Shown: positions 56,286-64,000 of the stretch, in pieces
Layout: every line of letters begins with the position of its first letter
Position numbering within the stretch: position 1 is the first letter of the stretch
Assembly: GCA_965153355.1 (NCBI GenBank)
Contig: OZ231127.1
Coordinates: 8,990,001 to 9,054,000 of the forward strand
From: Flaccisagitta enflata
Lineage: Eukaryota; Chaetognatha; Sagittoidea; Aphragmophora
Direction of reading: 5' to 3'
DNA: 64,000 nt
Program-made: the position numbers and the translations under genes
The notes under the pieces: model-generated
The model's database searches: none
What the model was told of the DNA's origin: nothing
What the model saw: the letters and a program-made list of their open reading frames with translations, nothing else

Positions 56286-56731
56286 AAGGAGTGAGGAGGA
56301 GATGCGTCATCAGGCGACCCTCTCACGAAGAAGTCACTTGTCTGACCAATAAATTCAGCAGCGAACGGGGACAAGAACAAATAAAGGGAAACGAGAAGCA
56401 TTGGTGGCGATGCTATGGAATTTAGATAATGGAGGAGGAAGCTAAACCACCACATTTGGTAGGAAATCTCATCATGATTTTGAAGACAATGATGATAGTT
56501 TTTAGTCATGCTCGCTTTCTCTGTGAGTCTGTTTGTCTGCTCATCATCCATCTGTCCATAACACACAGCTTTTTGGCGTTTTTTTTTTCGGGCTGATTTG
56601 GCATGATTGCTACTTTGAGTTCCCTTCGATCACCCCCACATGCGCGTACACGCTTGCAGTTTGGGAAGCGGTATTTATTAAGCTTTGCCTCCCTTCACCT
56701 CCTCCTCCCATTCCCTCCCCATGCTCCTCAG
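56286..56731. other. Spacer ending in a strong polypyrimidine tract
   Basis: CCTCCCTTCACCTCCTCCTC, CCATTCCCTCCCCATG and CTCCTCAG immediately before 56732 resemble a 3' splice site. Nothing else recognised. Confidence 0.45.
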
Positions 56732-56865
56732 CTCCCTCAGAAGATGATCTTACGTCTGCGCTTGATGCTTGCTCTTTGGACTGCATCCTTTTCGCGTTAG
56801 TTTTCAAGAGTGACTTAAAGCGAGATCAAAGCAATGATGACACGCTCAAGACAGAGATTGAATAA
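56732..56865 (+). CDS. Candidate terminal exon, unassigned
   Basis: After a ~45-base pyrimidine tract and CAG, the frame reads SEDDLTSALDACSLDC, ILFALVFKSDLKRDQSNDD and TLKTEIE, then TAA. The frame stays open upstream of the acceptor, so a continuous reading is also possible. The residue mix is protein-like, with an acidic start and a charged end. No polyadenylation AATAAA is apparent just downstream. Family unknown. Confidence 0.3.
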
Positions 56866-58259
56866 CCACTGAAAATGTTCAATTGCCAAACTATCAGTTT
56901 AAGATAAATTCATGCTTAATATTCAGGAGTTTTTCGCACAAGATTTACGCATCAACGCATCGAATCGAGCTGACGACTGCGACCATTCCAACTCCAGACA
57001 TTCTTAGGTTCAACGTTTTGTACAGTGGACTTAAAAGCTTAAAAGTATTTTACAATTTTAGCCTGGCCCTCTCAAAAATCGGTCTTTGCGATATTGTTCT
57101 TTATTAATCTCACAAGCGTTCGCGTGATATTCTTCAGTTTTTGCCTGGGGCGCAACTGACTAACATCATTAAGCCAATTCTGTATGTTGGTTTGTATGGT
57201 TCATCTTTTCATTTGAACTCCATCGAATTAAATTACTATCTTGTTTGATATTATTATCCCCATTATTTTCCTTCATACTCGTCTGGTTTATTGAGATTTT
57301 TGCTCGATGCCACAATATAGGTCGAAAGCAAGTGTTTCTATTATAAAAAGTCATTTGTTTGCTGTGGCCGTGAGCAAAAACCTCATTTGCATAAAGTTGT
57401 TAATTAGATGCCTACCATCGACCAGCTAGCAAATGTAAGAAACACGAAGAAAGAACAGTCGAAAGGTCCTTAACTGAAAAATAGGGCTCTCACCAAAATC
57501 ATGAAGCAAAAAGCTTGTTCGTTCACATTGTTAAAGAAAAAGATAAAACCGGTCGGCACCATCTTAACATTTCAGTGAAAGTTTCATGAAAAGGCTGTTC
57601 GAATACGGTATGAATAAAAATGGCGGGGCAATGTTTTGATTAGAGATAGGGAAATGAGATTCCGTTTTGGCAGATGCCAATGGTTAAAAACTATCTGCTC
57701 ATTCCTTTTCACATCTTAGATGAATTATTGTAGTAGTTTGATGCCCATTGTGTATCTCTTCGCCATTTCATTTCTAAGCGTTTTTTTGATATGAGCTCCC
57801 CCTTTATATTCACTGTTTTACCGAGGTCAAGAACCGTGTTGTGTATGGGCCTTTTTATTACCGCAGAACCGTCAATGATTCCATGTTTGTCTTTCTCCCG
57901 TTTGCTATGAGCAGAAGAGGCTGAGGCCCTTTAAGTTATCCTTGAGTCACAGGTGACATTCTGAAGTCAGTTCTGAAGTTAGAATCAATTGTCGAGACGA
58001 GGTCAAGGCCGCGCTGATCAAGCGAGCAATGAGTGTCCCATTTGCGAAGTCGAATGAAGGCAGCTACATACACGGACAAGAGTGAAGATAAGGATCAGGT
58101 CAGTATGTGGGTGATTGTCCTTGTATGGTTAAAGTAATACCACAGAACAAATTTATGTATATGGTGAAAATATTTCCTTTATAGGGAGAAGAAAAACAAA
58201 AGGTCTCGAGATGCCCATCAGGAATCAGCAATTTTTCCAAACGAAGTAGGAGAAAGTCT
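56866..58259. other. No confident feature
   Basis: Unique-looking, moderately AT-rich sequence. Frames of up to ~75 codons lack motifs or splice support. Confidence 0.4.
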
Positions 58260-58445
58260 AAAATTGGATAAGTATTTAGCAAAAATGGATAAAATTAGCT
58301 ACAATTCGCTAAAATTCGCTAGAATTAGCTAGATTAGCTAGGGGTTTTGAAAAACATCACAAGATAATTCGCTAGCAGCTAGACGAGAAATTCTTGTCGC
58401 TAGGAGATCCCAAAATTCGCTAGAAATGGCGACGAAATCGCCAAT
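58260..58445 (+). repeat. AATTCGCTA motif cluster
   Basis: AATTCGCTA and near variants (AATTAGCTA, GATTAGCTA) occur about ten times in 185 bp, ending AAATCGCCAATTTAGCAGCA. A related cluster is at 50868-50930. Confidence 0.7.
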
Positions 58446-58844
58446 TTAGCAGCAGAGGCCTGGAGGACCTTTAGCCCATGGTAGCCAGCAGCATGACAGC
58501 CAATCAATTCTCCTGCCAAAAGCCTGAGAGAACTGTAGAACATTCCAATTTGTGGACGCGAATTTTTTTCTATGATTATCCCTTCTAACAAAAAAAAACC
58601 CTACCAAGTAATTGAAAGATTTCTTTTAATACATTCCTTCATACTTGTTTATTTGCAAGATTAATACGGTCTTTCTTTAATCATTAAAATAAAGAAATAT
58701 TTGACACTGAGAAAAGTTCTTTTCATGCTTGAAAATATGTTTGGCGTGCATGATTAAAAAAAACTGCAATATGCAAATGAGGTTTTGAGACTAGATACGA
58801 AAGTGGTGATTCGCGGAATGTGAAATTACCTGCGCAAATCTTGC
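58446..58844. other. No recognised feature
   Basis: Spacer; no coding-like frame. Confidence 0.4.
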
Positions 58845-59005
58845 CACGGTATTTTATCTTTGTTCCTCTCTTTCTCGCTGGCCCCTTAACCTTTTTTCCT
58901 CCATTACCCCTCCCCCCTGTCTGGCCGTAACTGTCGCACTTTGGCGATTGCCTGCCGCGTAGCAGTGCTACCATGCTACACAGAATCGGCACCTCTGGTT
59001 CACAC
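58845..59005 (+). repeat. Family H dispersed repeat
   Basis: CGCACTTTGGCGATTGCCTG, CCGCGTAGCAGTGCTACC and ACAGAATCGGCACCTCTG, inverse of 13190-13310. The terminal word also occurs at 15918-15940. Confidence 0.7.
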
Positions 59006-60061
59006 TTATGATAGGGGATGAATTATCTGATTGTTAGCCCACCGATGCATTTTCTCATGGAGAGTTAACATCTGAAGGGGGTGAAGCTAAAAAAAATGCT
59101 ACATTTCATGGGAAAATGCCGGCTATTGAAAATCATTCATAATCAGTGATTTTGGTATGCTTAATGGGATTAAAGTACCATCGAAAAAGGCAGTTTTCAC
59201 AGAGTTTTCCATAACTTGATAACGGTTTGATAGAAAATCTTTGAAATGATCTTGTTTGAAAGATATTGCCAGTAGAGTATGATAATTATGATATAGGGGA
59301 CGGGAGCCCCTGAAAGACCCTGCAAGGGGCCCCAGTGGGGCCCAAATTGGCTAAAATAGCCAAATATTACCAAAATTACAAATTTTTTGTCGTTTCTTCT
59401 TCATTATGATTAGAGGAGTAAATTTGATTTCAAGATACTGTTATTTAGTGTTGAGTAGCAGTATCAAAGGTAAGGATAATCTGGGGAGAGAGGTGTGCAG
59501 AATAATCACGCTTGAAGAAAAGTGTCTGCGGGATCAGGGTGTCACAGTGGCATGAAATTTGGGCGTATGTCCTTCAAGTGATCCTCTATTAGATAGAAAC
59601 CTGAAAAGTGATTAACTTTGAGAATTTATAGTGTTTTAAAAAAGGATAATTGGCATACTCAGATTTTGCCATGAAATAAGCAAAAAAATTAGAAGGATCA
59701 AAATTTGAAGATAATACAATATTTGAACAACTTAGCATTTGCGCAGTAGGATGAAATTGTTTGTACATCACATCGGAATGATGATAACTGATTAAAAGCT
59801 GAGAAATGATCAGACAATCTATTTTTGATAGGTTTTGCTTGTTATTTGCTTGTCCGGACAAAATCCGGACATGTCAATGTGGTGACCTTTTACACTGCCC
59901 CTAGGGGTAGTTGTAGTCTAAAATGGTTGGCAAGGTAATCCAGGTAGTTAGGAAGGTCATCCAACTATAAAAAATTGTCACAATGCAATAGACATTGCGG
60001 TAACACTGTTAACGTGGTGGTGAGTCGGGTTCTCTCGTCGAAAAGAGATTGTGACATTCGC
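59006..60061. other. No confident feature
   Basis: A GGGGCCCCAGTGGGGCCCA hairpin-like run at 59327-59345 and a TCCGGACAAAATCCGGAC repeat at 59852; no gene. Confidence 0.45.
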
Positions 60062-60244
60062 CTTTAGTCTGTTAGTCTGTTAGTCTTTTACTCCTTTAGG
60101 CTTTTAGTCTTTTCGTCTTTTAGTCTTTTAGTCTTTTAGTCTCTTGGGCTTTTAGTCTTTTGGTCTCTCAGTCTCTTAGTCATTTAGTCTTATGGTCTGA
60201 TAGCCTTAACAACCGCTCGCGACTGTAAGGTATTGGCCTTGTTT
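60062..60244 (+). mobile_element. Satellite-bearing family A element, 5'-truncated
   Basis: A GTCTTTTA repeat block (60066-60195) is followed by AACAACCGCTCGCGACTG, TAAGGTATTGGCCTTGTTTT, the same tail as at 27689 and 45370. Confidence 0.85.
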
Positions 60245-60533
60245 TATTACTTTATTCAGCCATTTTAGTTTATTTCTAGTCATTCTAAGTCTTTCTAAGT
60301 CATCATTGCAACCTTGCACCAATTTGAACAAGCATTCCAGTGCCAGTGGACTGCTCAGTGATTAGCCTGTCTCAATATGGAACCTGGACCTCGATGGCAC
60401 ATTGATCAATCGTTGTTGATGATCGTGTCGCACACACCAAAGGAGAAACCTTGCATGGAATGCCGACCAAAAAATGCCTCGTCTCACTCATGCTGCATAA
60501 CTTTTGAACAATCAAAAAATATTTACCAGCATG
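60245..60533. other. Spacer
   Basis: A short plus-strand frame from 60377 (EPGPRWHIDQSLLMIVSHTP) runs into the family A copy; not supported as a gene. Confidence 0.35.
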
Positions 60534-60891
60534 TTTTTAGTTGCGGACACGCGACTCTTCACCTTGCTTTGTCGGTTCGTCCCTCAGTTTAGTTGCAGAC
60601 ACGCAAATCTATACGAGGCTTTGTCCGTCCGTCGGTCCGTGGACACAGGTCGAAAAGGGCGAAAATGAGCGTTTTAGATGGTTATTTGTGTATGTGAGAG
60701 GGGCATGGGGTATGGATGGGAGTAGGATGCCCCTGCCCACCCGTCACAACGATATTGTGACCCCGTGTCACTTGTTTCTTTTTGAAGTGTGATAGATCAT
60801 TGTAAGGTATGTGGAATACTGTTGCACTGATGTACTGCCCCTGCCCATTGCCCAACCGTCGGCGACTTTTGCCCTGTCTTGGGCTTGTTTT
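60534..60891 (+). mobile_element. Family A element, outer copy of a nested pair
   Basis: The head AGTTGCGGACACGCGACTCT and CACCTTGCTTTGTCGG run to ...GTCCCTCAG, where a second family A copy interrupts. It resumes with ACTGCCCCTGCCCATTGCCC, AACCGTCGGCGAC and the tail TGTCTTGGGCTTGTTTT. Confidence 0.82.
60588..60779 (+). mobile_element. Family A element, inner copy
   Basis: Head AGTTGCAGACACGCAAATCT, TACGAGGCTTTGTCCGTCC, AGGTCGAAAAGGGCG and CCCCTGCCCACCCGTCACAA lead to the tail GATATTGTGACC, GTGTCACTTGTTT. It is complete and lies within the outer copy. Confidence 0.85.
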
Positions 60892-60952
60892 TTGGCAGGG
60901 TGCTGATTTTTCTCTCCCAATCGTCCCTCGTCGACCCTAATATCAGATCCTT

Positions 60953-61171
60953 TTTTAGTTGCGGACACGCAACTCTATAAGAGGCTTTGTCCGTCCGTCC
61001 GTCCGTCCGTTGGTCCGTTGGTCGGTCCGTGGTCATCGAGTTGAAACGTGGGAAAACGAGCGTTTTTGATACTTTTTGTGTATGCTTGAGTGTTTGGAGT
61101 AGGTTTGGGGGTGGATGGGGGTTGGATGCCCCTGCCCACCCGTCCGATATTGTGACCCCGCGTCACTTGTT
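60953..61171 (+). mobile_element. Family A element, AGTTGCG subfamily with GTCACTTG tail
   Basis: Head AGTTGCGGACACGCAACT, CTATAAGAGGCTTTGTCC, (GTCC)n, GAGTTGAAACGTGGGAAAA and CCCCTGCCCACCCGTCCG lead to the tail ATATTGTGACC, GCGTCACTTGTTT. Confidence 0.92.
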
Positions 61172-61234
61172 TGCTAGTCATCCCCTTTTGGGCAGTGGTT
61201 ACGAAGGGATGTATGAGGATTGTGTGAGGGTGTT
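61172..61234. repeat. Family B arm fragment
   Basis: CCTTTTGGGCAGTGGTTACG; a similar fragment (CCGTTTGGGCAGTGGTTAAG) lies at 61623 beyond the family F copy. Confidence 0.5.
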
Positions 61235-61600
61235 TTTGAGTATTCTAGCTCACTAAGCTCATTTAGCTCAGTCTTTTTTTTTATTTTGAATGGGCTAAAT
61301 AAATAAATGTTTTGATACATGCCTGAGCACGCAGATACAACTTGTATTACAAGAAAGCATGTCAGTGAGCATAGCTGGTCATCTGGGTGAGTGATTTTGA
61401 GTAGTTCTGCTCATTTTGCTTATTTGGTCATAGCTCATTTTAGTCCTATCCTATTTTCAGTGTATTCAACACATACAATTGCTTTTAATTTTATCCAACA
61501 AATGAAAAAATTTGCAGTGACTGAAGACGAGAGCTTGGTGAAAAGTGACCAATGCTTACGACTTTTTTCCTCACAGCGATAGCCACCATTACTGGTATCT
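61235..61600 (-). mobile_element. Family F element, inverse of 39394-40010
   Basis: On the minus strand: ATGGTGGCTATCGCTGTGAG, GTCGTAAGCATTGGTCACTT, TTCACCAAGC, then CACTCACCCAGATGACCAGC and GCTTTCTTGTAATACAAG. It ends in GAGCTAAATGAGCTTAGTG. Confidence 0.75.
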
Positions 61601-62042
61601 GATCCTTTTTTGGCGAAACATTCCCGTTTGGGCAGTGGTTAAGTAGGGATGTATGAGAATTTTCTCCTCTTCCAGACATAAGGCTCAAATTCTAGGTTCA
61701 TGGTTCAATGCTCAGCCTTGATATGATAATGAATCCTGAGATCAAAATTCCCTATCCCAGCCTCAAGACAAAACTTTTAATGAAAGAGAGTTTTGGTCAT
61801 CTTCTCCTTTGGGGGTTGGTGCACCTGGGGTTGGTGCACCTCCTAGCACCAAATAACTTCTTTTGTTTAGGAGGAATGGGTACCAATTAGCGCTTTTGCG
61901 GCCCGATAGAGCTAATTAATAGCATCCAGTTGGCTGTAATAAATCTGTCGAGGCTTCGACTCCAAGATTTTGGGCCTTGCGGCAATGATCTAGGATCTTA
62001 ATATTGCGCGCTCTTCTTTTCATCTGCGGCTATCAGTCAGAA
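61601..62042. other. Spacer, family B-like fragments
   Basis: GGGCAGTGGTTAAGTAGGG at 61628 and AATTCCCTATCCCAGCCTCA at 61747 resemble family B arm and core words. The direct repeat GGGGTTGGTGCACCT lies at 61811-61840. No gene. Confidence 0.45.
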
Positions 62043-62180
62043 CAAGGTACGGACAGCGGCGTAGGGCAGGAAAATGGGCAGGGGCGTCAGGCCCCAATCT
62101 GTGTCCGACTCAATACTGTGTCCGACTTACCATGTAATTGCTTTTATTCATATAACAGTTGAAAAAGTGGGTGAATAATA
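62043..62180 (+). repeat. Family K sequence, interrupted by the mariner
   Basis: CAAGGTACGGACAGCGGCG, CAGGGGCGTCAGGCCCC and GACTCAATACTGTGTCCGAC run to GTGAATAATA. It continues after the mariner with TATAGTATAATCGTTGCA, matching the empty copy ending GTTTGATCGTTGCA. Confidence 0.8.
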
Positions 62181-63554
62181 CAGGGTTTTTCGCGCCAATG
62201 CGCCGATTAAGAAACAATGAAACTCTGCTTCTAGGCGGAGAAGCATCTTGCACGATGGCGCGTTTTGTAGGTATTGAGCTCCGATTTGTTGTAAAAATGA
62301 GCGTTACATCCTGGCGCTACCGAATGACAATCAATTTTGCCGACAACAAAAATGGCAAAATCGCCAATGAGACGCTTGCGCAGAAAAGACTCGCCTTTTA
62401 CCAAAACACAAGAAATCTGGATCTGCAGTCGCTGCGCGTTTTTTACACCAACGCAGGTACGACGAGCATTCATAAAACATTTTCTCGATCACAACACTCA
62501 TCACAAAGCGCCGGGATCACGTGCGTTCAAGCATCTCATCCATCAAGCATCTCATCCATCAATGGCAAGAAAGTGGTGGAACAACCGGTCAAGTCAAGGA
62601 ACCGGAAAACTCACAGATTACGCCAAAGAACATTGCCGCCATTGAGAAGTACTTCACTGACAACAGCAAAGGTCACCTCCGCGATGCAAGTGAAACACTC
62701 GACATTAGCAGGACAACAATTTGGCGCATCCTCCAATTGGAACTTAAATGGAAGCCATACAAACCATTGCGAGTGAACATGTTGACGGAGAAAAATAAGG
62801 AAGACCGAGTAGACTTGGATCAAGAGGAAGATTTTGGTCAGCGAGTCATTTGGAGCAACGAAAAGTGGTTTGTACTACACGGTGCTCCGAACTCAAAGAA
62901 TGACGTCACCTGGGCGCCATGGCATCCCGAAGACGAGGAAGAGTGTCGTCGTCAAGGCGACAGCAAAATCATGGCGTGGGTGGCGTTGGTGGATGGCGTC
63001 GGACTCACAGCCAGATGGATGACGGACGAGAGCGGCCGCTCTGTTTCCGTCACTGCAGATCATTATCTTTCAATGATCCGCGACTACGTGTGGCCGGAAG
63101 TACGTCAACGTTTGTCACGTTGGTGGCAACAAGATGGCGCGATGTCGCACTGCACCAACCTCGTTTTGGATTTTGTCGGGCAGAAGTTTCGCAATTGCGT
63201 CATCTCCAGACGGTCTTCTATCCCGTGGCCACCCTATTCACCTGACTTATCACCCTTAGACTTTTTTCTCTGGGGTTGGGCCGAGAGTCACGCTCGAAGG
63301 ATCAAGCCATCAACGATTTCCGAATTGAAAACGGTGTCGAGGAAGTCATCGGATGGGTGCCAGAAGATTTTGTTCGCGCAGGAGAAGATGTGAAGCATGC
63401 CTGACGGCTTCCAGCGGTCATTTCGAGTATTTTTTAAAGTTTATGTAAAATCGGAGCTCAGGAGCTGTTCACGTATTATTTTATTTTGTTAATACAGTGT
63501 AAACTTTTTTATTTATGTCGTTTTTTTATCGGCGTGTTGGCGTGAAAAACCCTG
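62181..63554 (+). mobile_element. Mariner-like (IS630-Tc1-mariner) transposon, 1374 bp
   Basis: The ends CAGGGTTTTTCGCGCCAATG and TTGGCGTGAAAAACCCTG form ~30-bp imperfect terminal inverted repeats (including GCGCCGAT / ATCGGCGTG). TA at 62179-62180 and 63555-63556 is the target duplication. One degenerate transposase gene fills it. The related sequence at 54337-54505 lacks it. Confidence 0.92.
62340..63404 (+). pseudogene. Mariner-type transposase, inactivated
   Basis: It encodes a DDE/D transposase for cut-and-paste at TA sites. N-terminal helix-turn-helix sequence is seen in FFTPTQVRRAFIKHF and in HLRDASETLDISRTTIWRIL. The catalytic core follows. The first acidic site is IWSNEKWF, where the family has Asp (AAC at 62857-62859 instead of GAC). 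The second is WWQQDGAMSH (GAT at 63133). The third is SPDLSPLDFFLWG (GAC at 63259), giving 41 residues between the second and third, as in a widespread animal mariner group with WPP-SPDL-P-DF-LWG motifs. A 16-bp tandem duplication (62529-62544 and 62545-62560) shifts the frame. A further slip near 63325-63335 moves the C-terminus to the frame reading EEVIGWVPEDFVRAGEDV, ending at TGA 63402-63404. Dead by at least three lesions. The true start codon is uncertain. Confidence 0.9.
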
Positions 63555-63976
63555 TATATAGTATAATCGTTGCACACTGTATGAATCGTAATGTAATTAT
63601 CGCCAAGCCCAGCCCCAAATTTTTTTGCTTCAGCCCCATCAAGCCCGCCTCATTGAGCCACCATAACCATTTGAAAACTAATTCAAAGAATTCCTATGGG
63701 GTCCGTTGTTACTTATCGAGTCAGACCTTTGGTTATAATGACCTAGTTGCAAAGATAAAATAGCAAGCCCGCAGAAAAAAATTGCTAAGCCCCCCAAAAA
63801 TTAGGCAAGCCCCAGTTTTCCTTCTAAGAGGCTCATTTTAGTGTATGAGGAATTTACAGGTTGTAAAAGTTTCCAATTAGAAAACTGAATCACTGTCAAT
63901 GCAGACGTTGCTATTAGTGTTGGAGAAAGTAGAGTGAGTGGCTCTTTCAGTTCTTGAACATAGTTGTTTCAAGTGT
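63555..63976. other. Spacer with AAGCCCC words
   Basis: AAGCCCAGCCCCAAATTT, CAAGCCCGCAGAAAAAA and AAGCCCCCCAAAAAT form a loose repeat/inverted pattern at 63604-63815; no gene. Confidence 0.5.
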
Positions 63977-64000
63977 TGTGTGTGTGTGTGTGTGTGTGTG
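63977..64000 (+). repeat. (TG)n microsatellite at window end
   Basis: At least 12 TG units running off the window. Confidence 0.9.

Overview
This is a repeat-dominated stretch of a nuclear eukaryotic genome, most likely animal or a close relative. It has spliced candidate exons, a tRNA-derived SINE, a Tc1/mariner-type transposon, a hAT-like MITE and very long microsatellites. I cannot name the species. No rRNA, intact tRNA, CRISPR array or prokaryotic operon is visible. Most long open frames come from simple repeats.

Real or probable coding sequence is sparse. (1) On the minus strand, an ATG exon (30296-30473) and a second exon (23607-24061) have matching phase-1 splice sites. Joined, they read like the N-terminal part of a GNAT acetyltransferase. 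The ~6.2 kb intron between them is filled with nested mobile elements. (2) 40739-42078 is a decayed gene whose in-frame stops are all TAA/TAG at places that read naturally as Gln, before a TGA-TGA end. (3) 62181-63554 is a complete but dead mariner-like transposon. (4) Lower-confidence coding pieces lie at 662-931, 18266-18385 (-), 54019-54336 and 56732-56865.

The dominant theme is dispersed elements, which I label locally. Family A (about 25 copies or pieces) has a hairpin head such as AGTCGCGTGCACGCGACT, a (GTCC/GTCG)n stretch, and a tail holding an inverted copy of the head arm before GGCCTTGTTT. The layout resembles Helentron-associated (HINE/DINE-1-like) elements. Two copies (19857-21786 and 51978-53803) carry the same ordered set of satellite blocks. 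Family B has inverted GGGCAGCGGCCCC arms around a short-period core. Family C is a 5.5 kb foldback element. Family D has 6-bp target duplications. Family E is an inverted-repeat family containing CTAGCTTTATCCG. Family F has a GGCGGC-type hairpin end. Families G, H, K and M are further dispersed repeats. Several palindromic MITEs have TA target duplications.

Layout: 0-19 kb, family A/B/D copies, GA/GTT/AAC/ATC microsatellites and a SINE; 19-22 kb, the first long family A element; 22-31.3 kb, the GNAT-like locus with its loaded intron; 32-34 kb, large palindromes; 34-39.4 kb, GA-rich arrays and a satellite with a 505-bp higher-order duplication; 39-44 kb, family F and the decayed gene; 44-51 kb, dispersed elements including the hAT-like MITE; 52-54 kb, the second long family A element; 54-64 kb, candidate exons, nested family A copies and the mariner. 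Nested insertions and two near-empty sites let several element boundaries be read directly.
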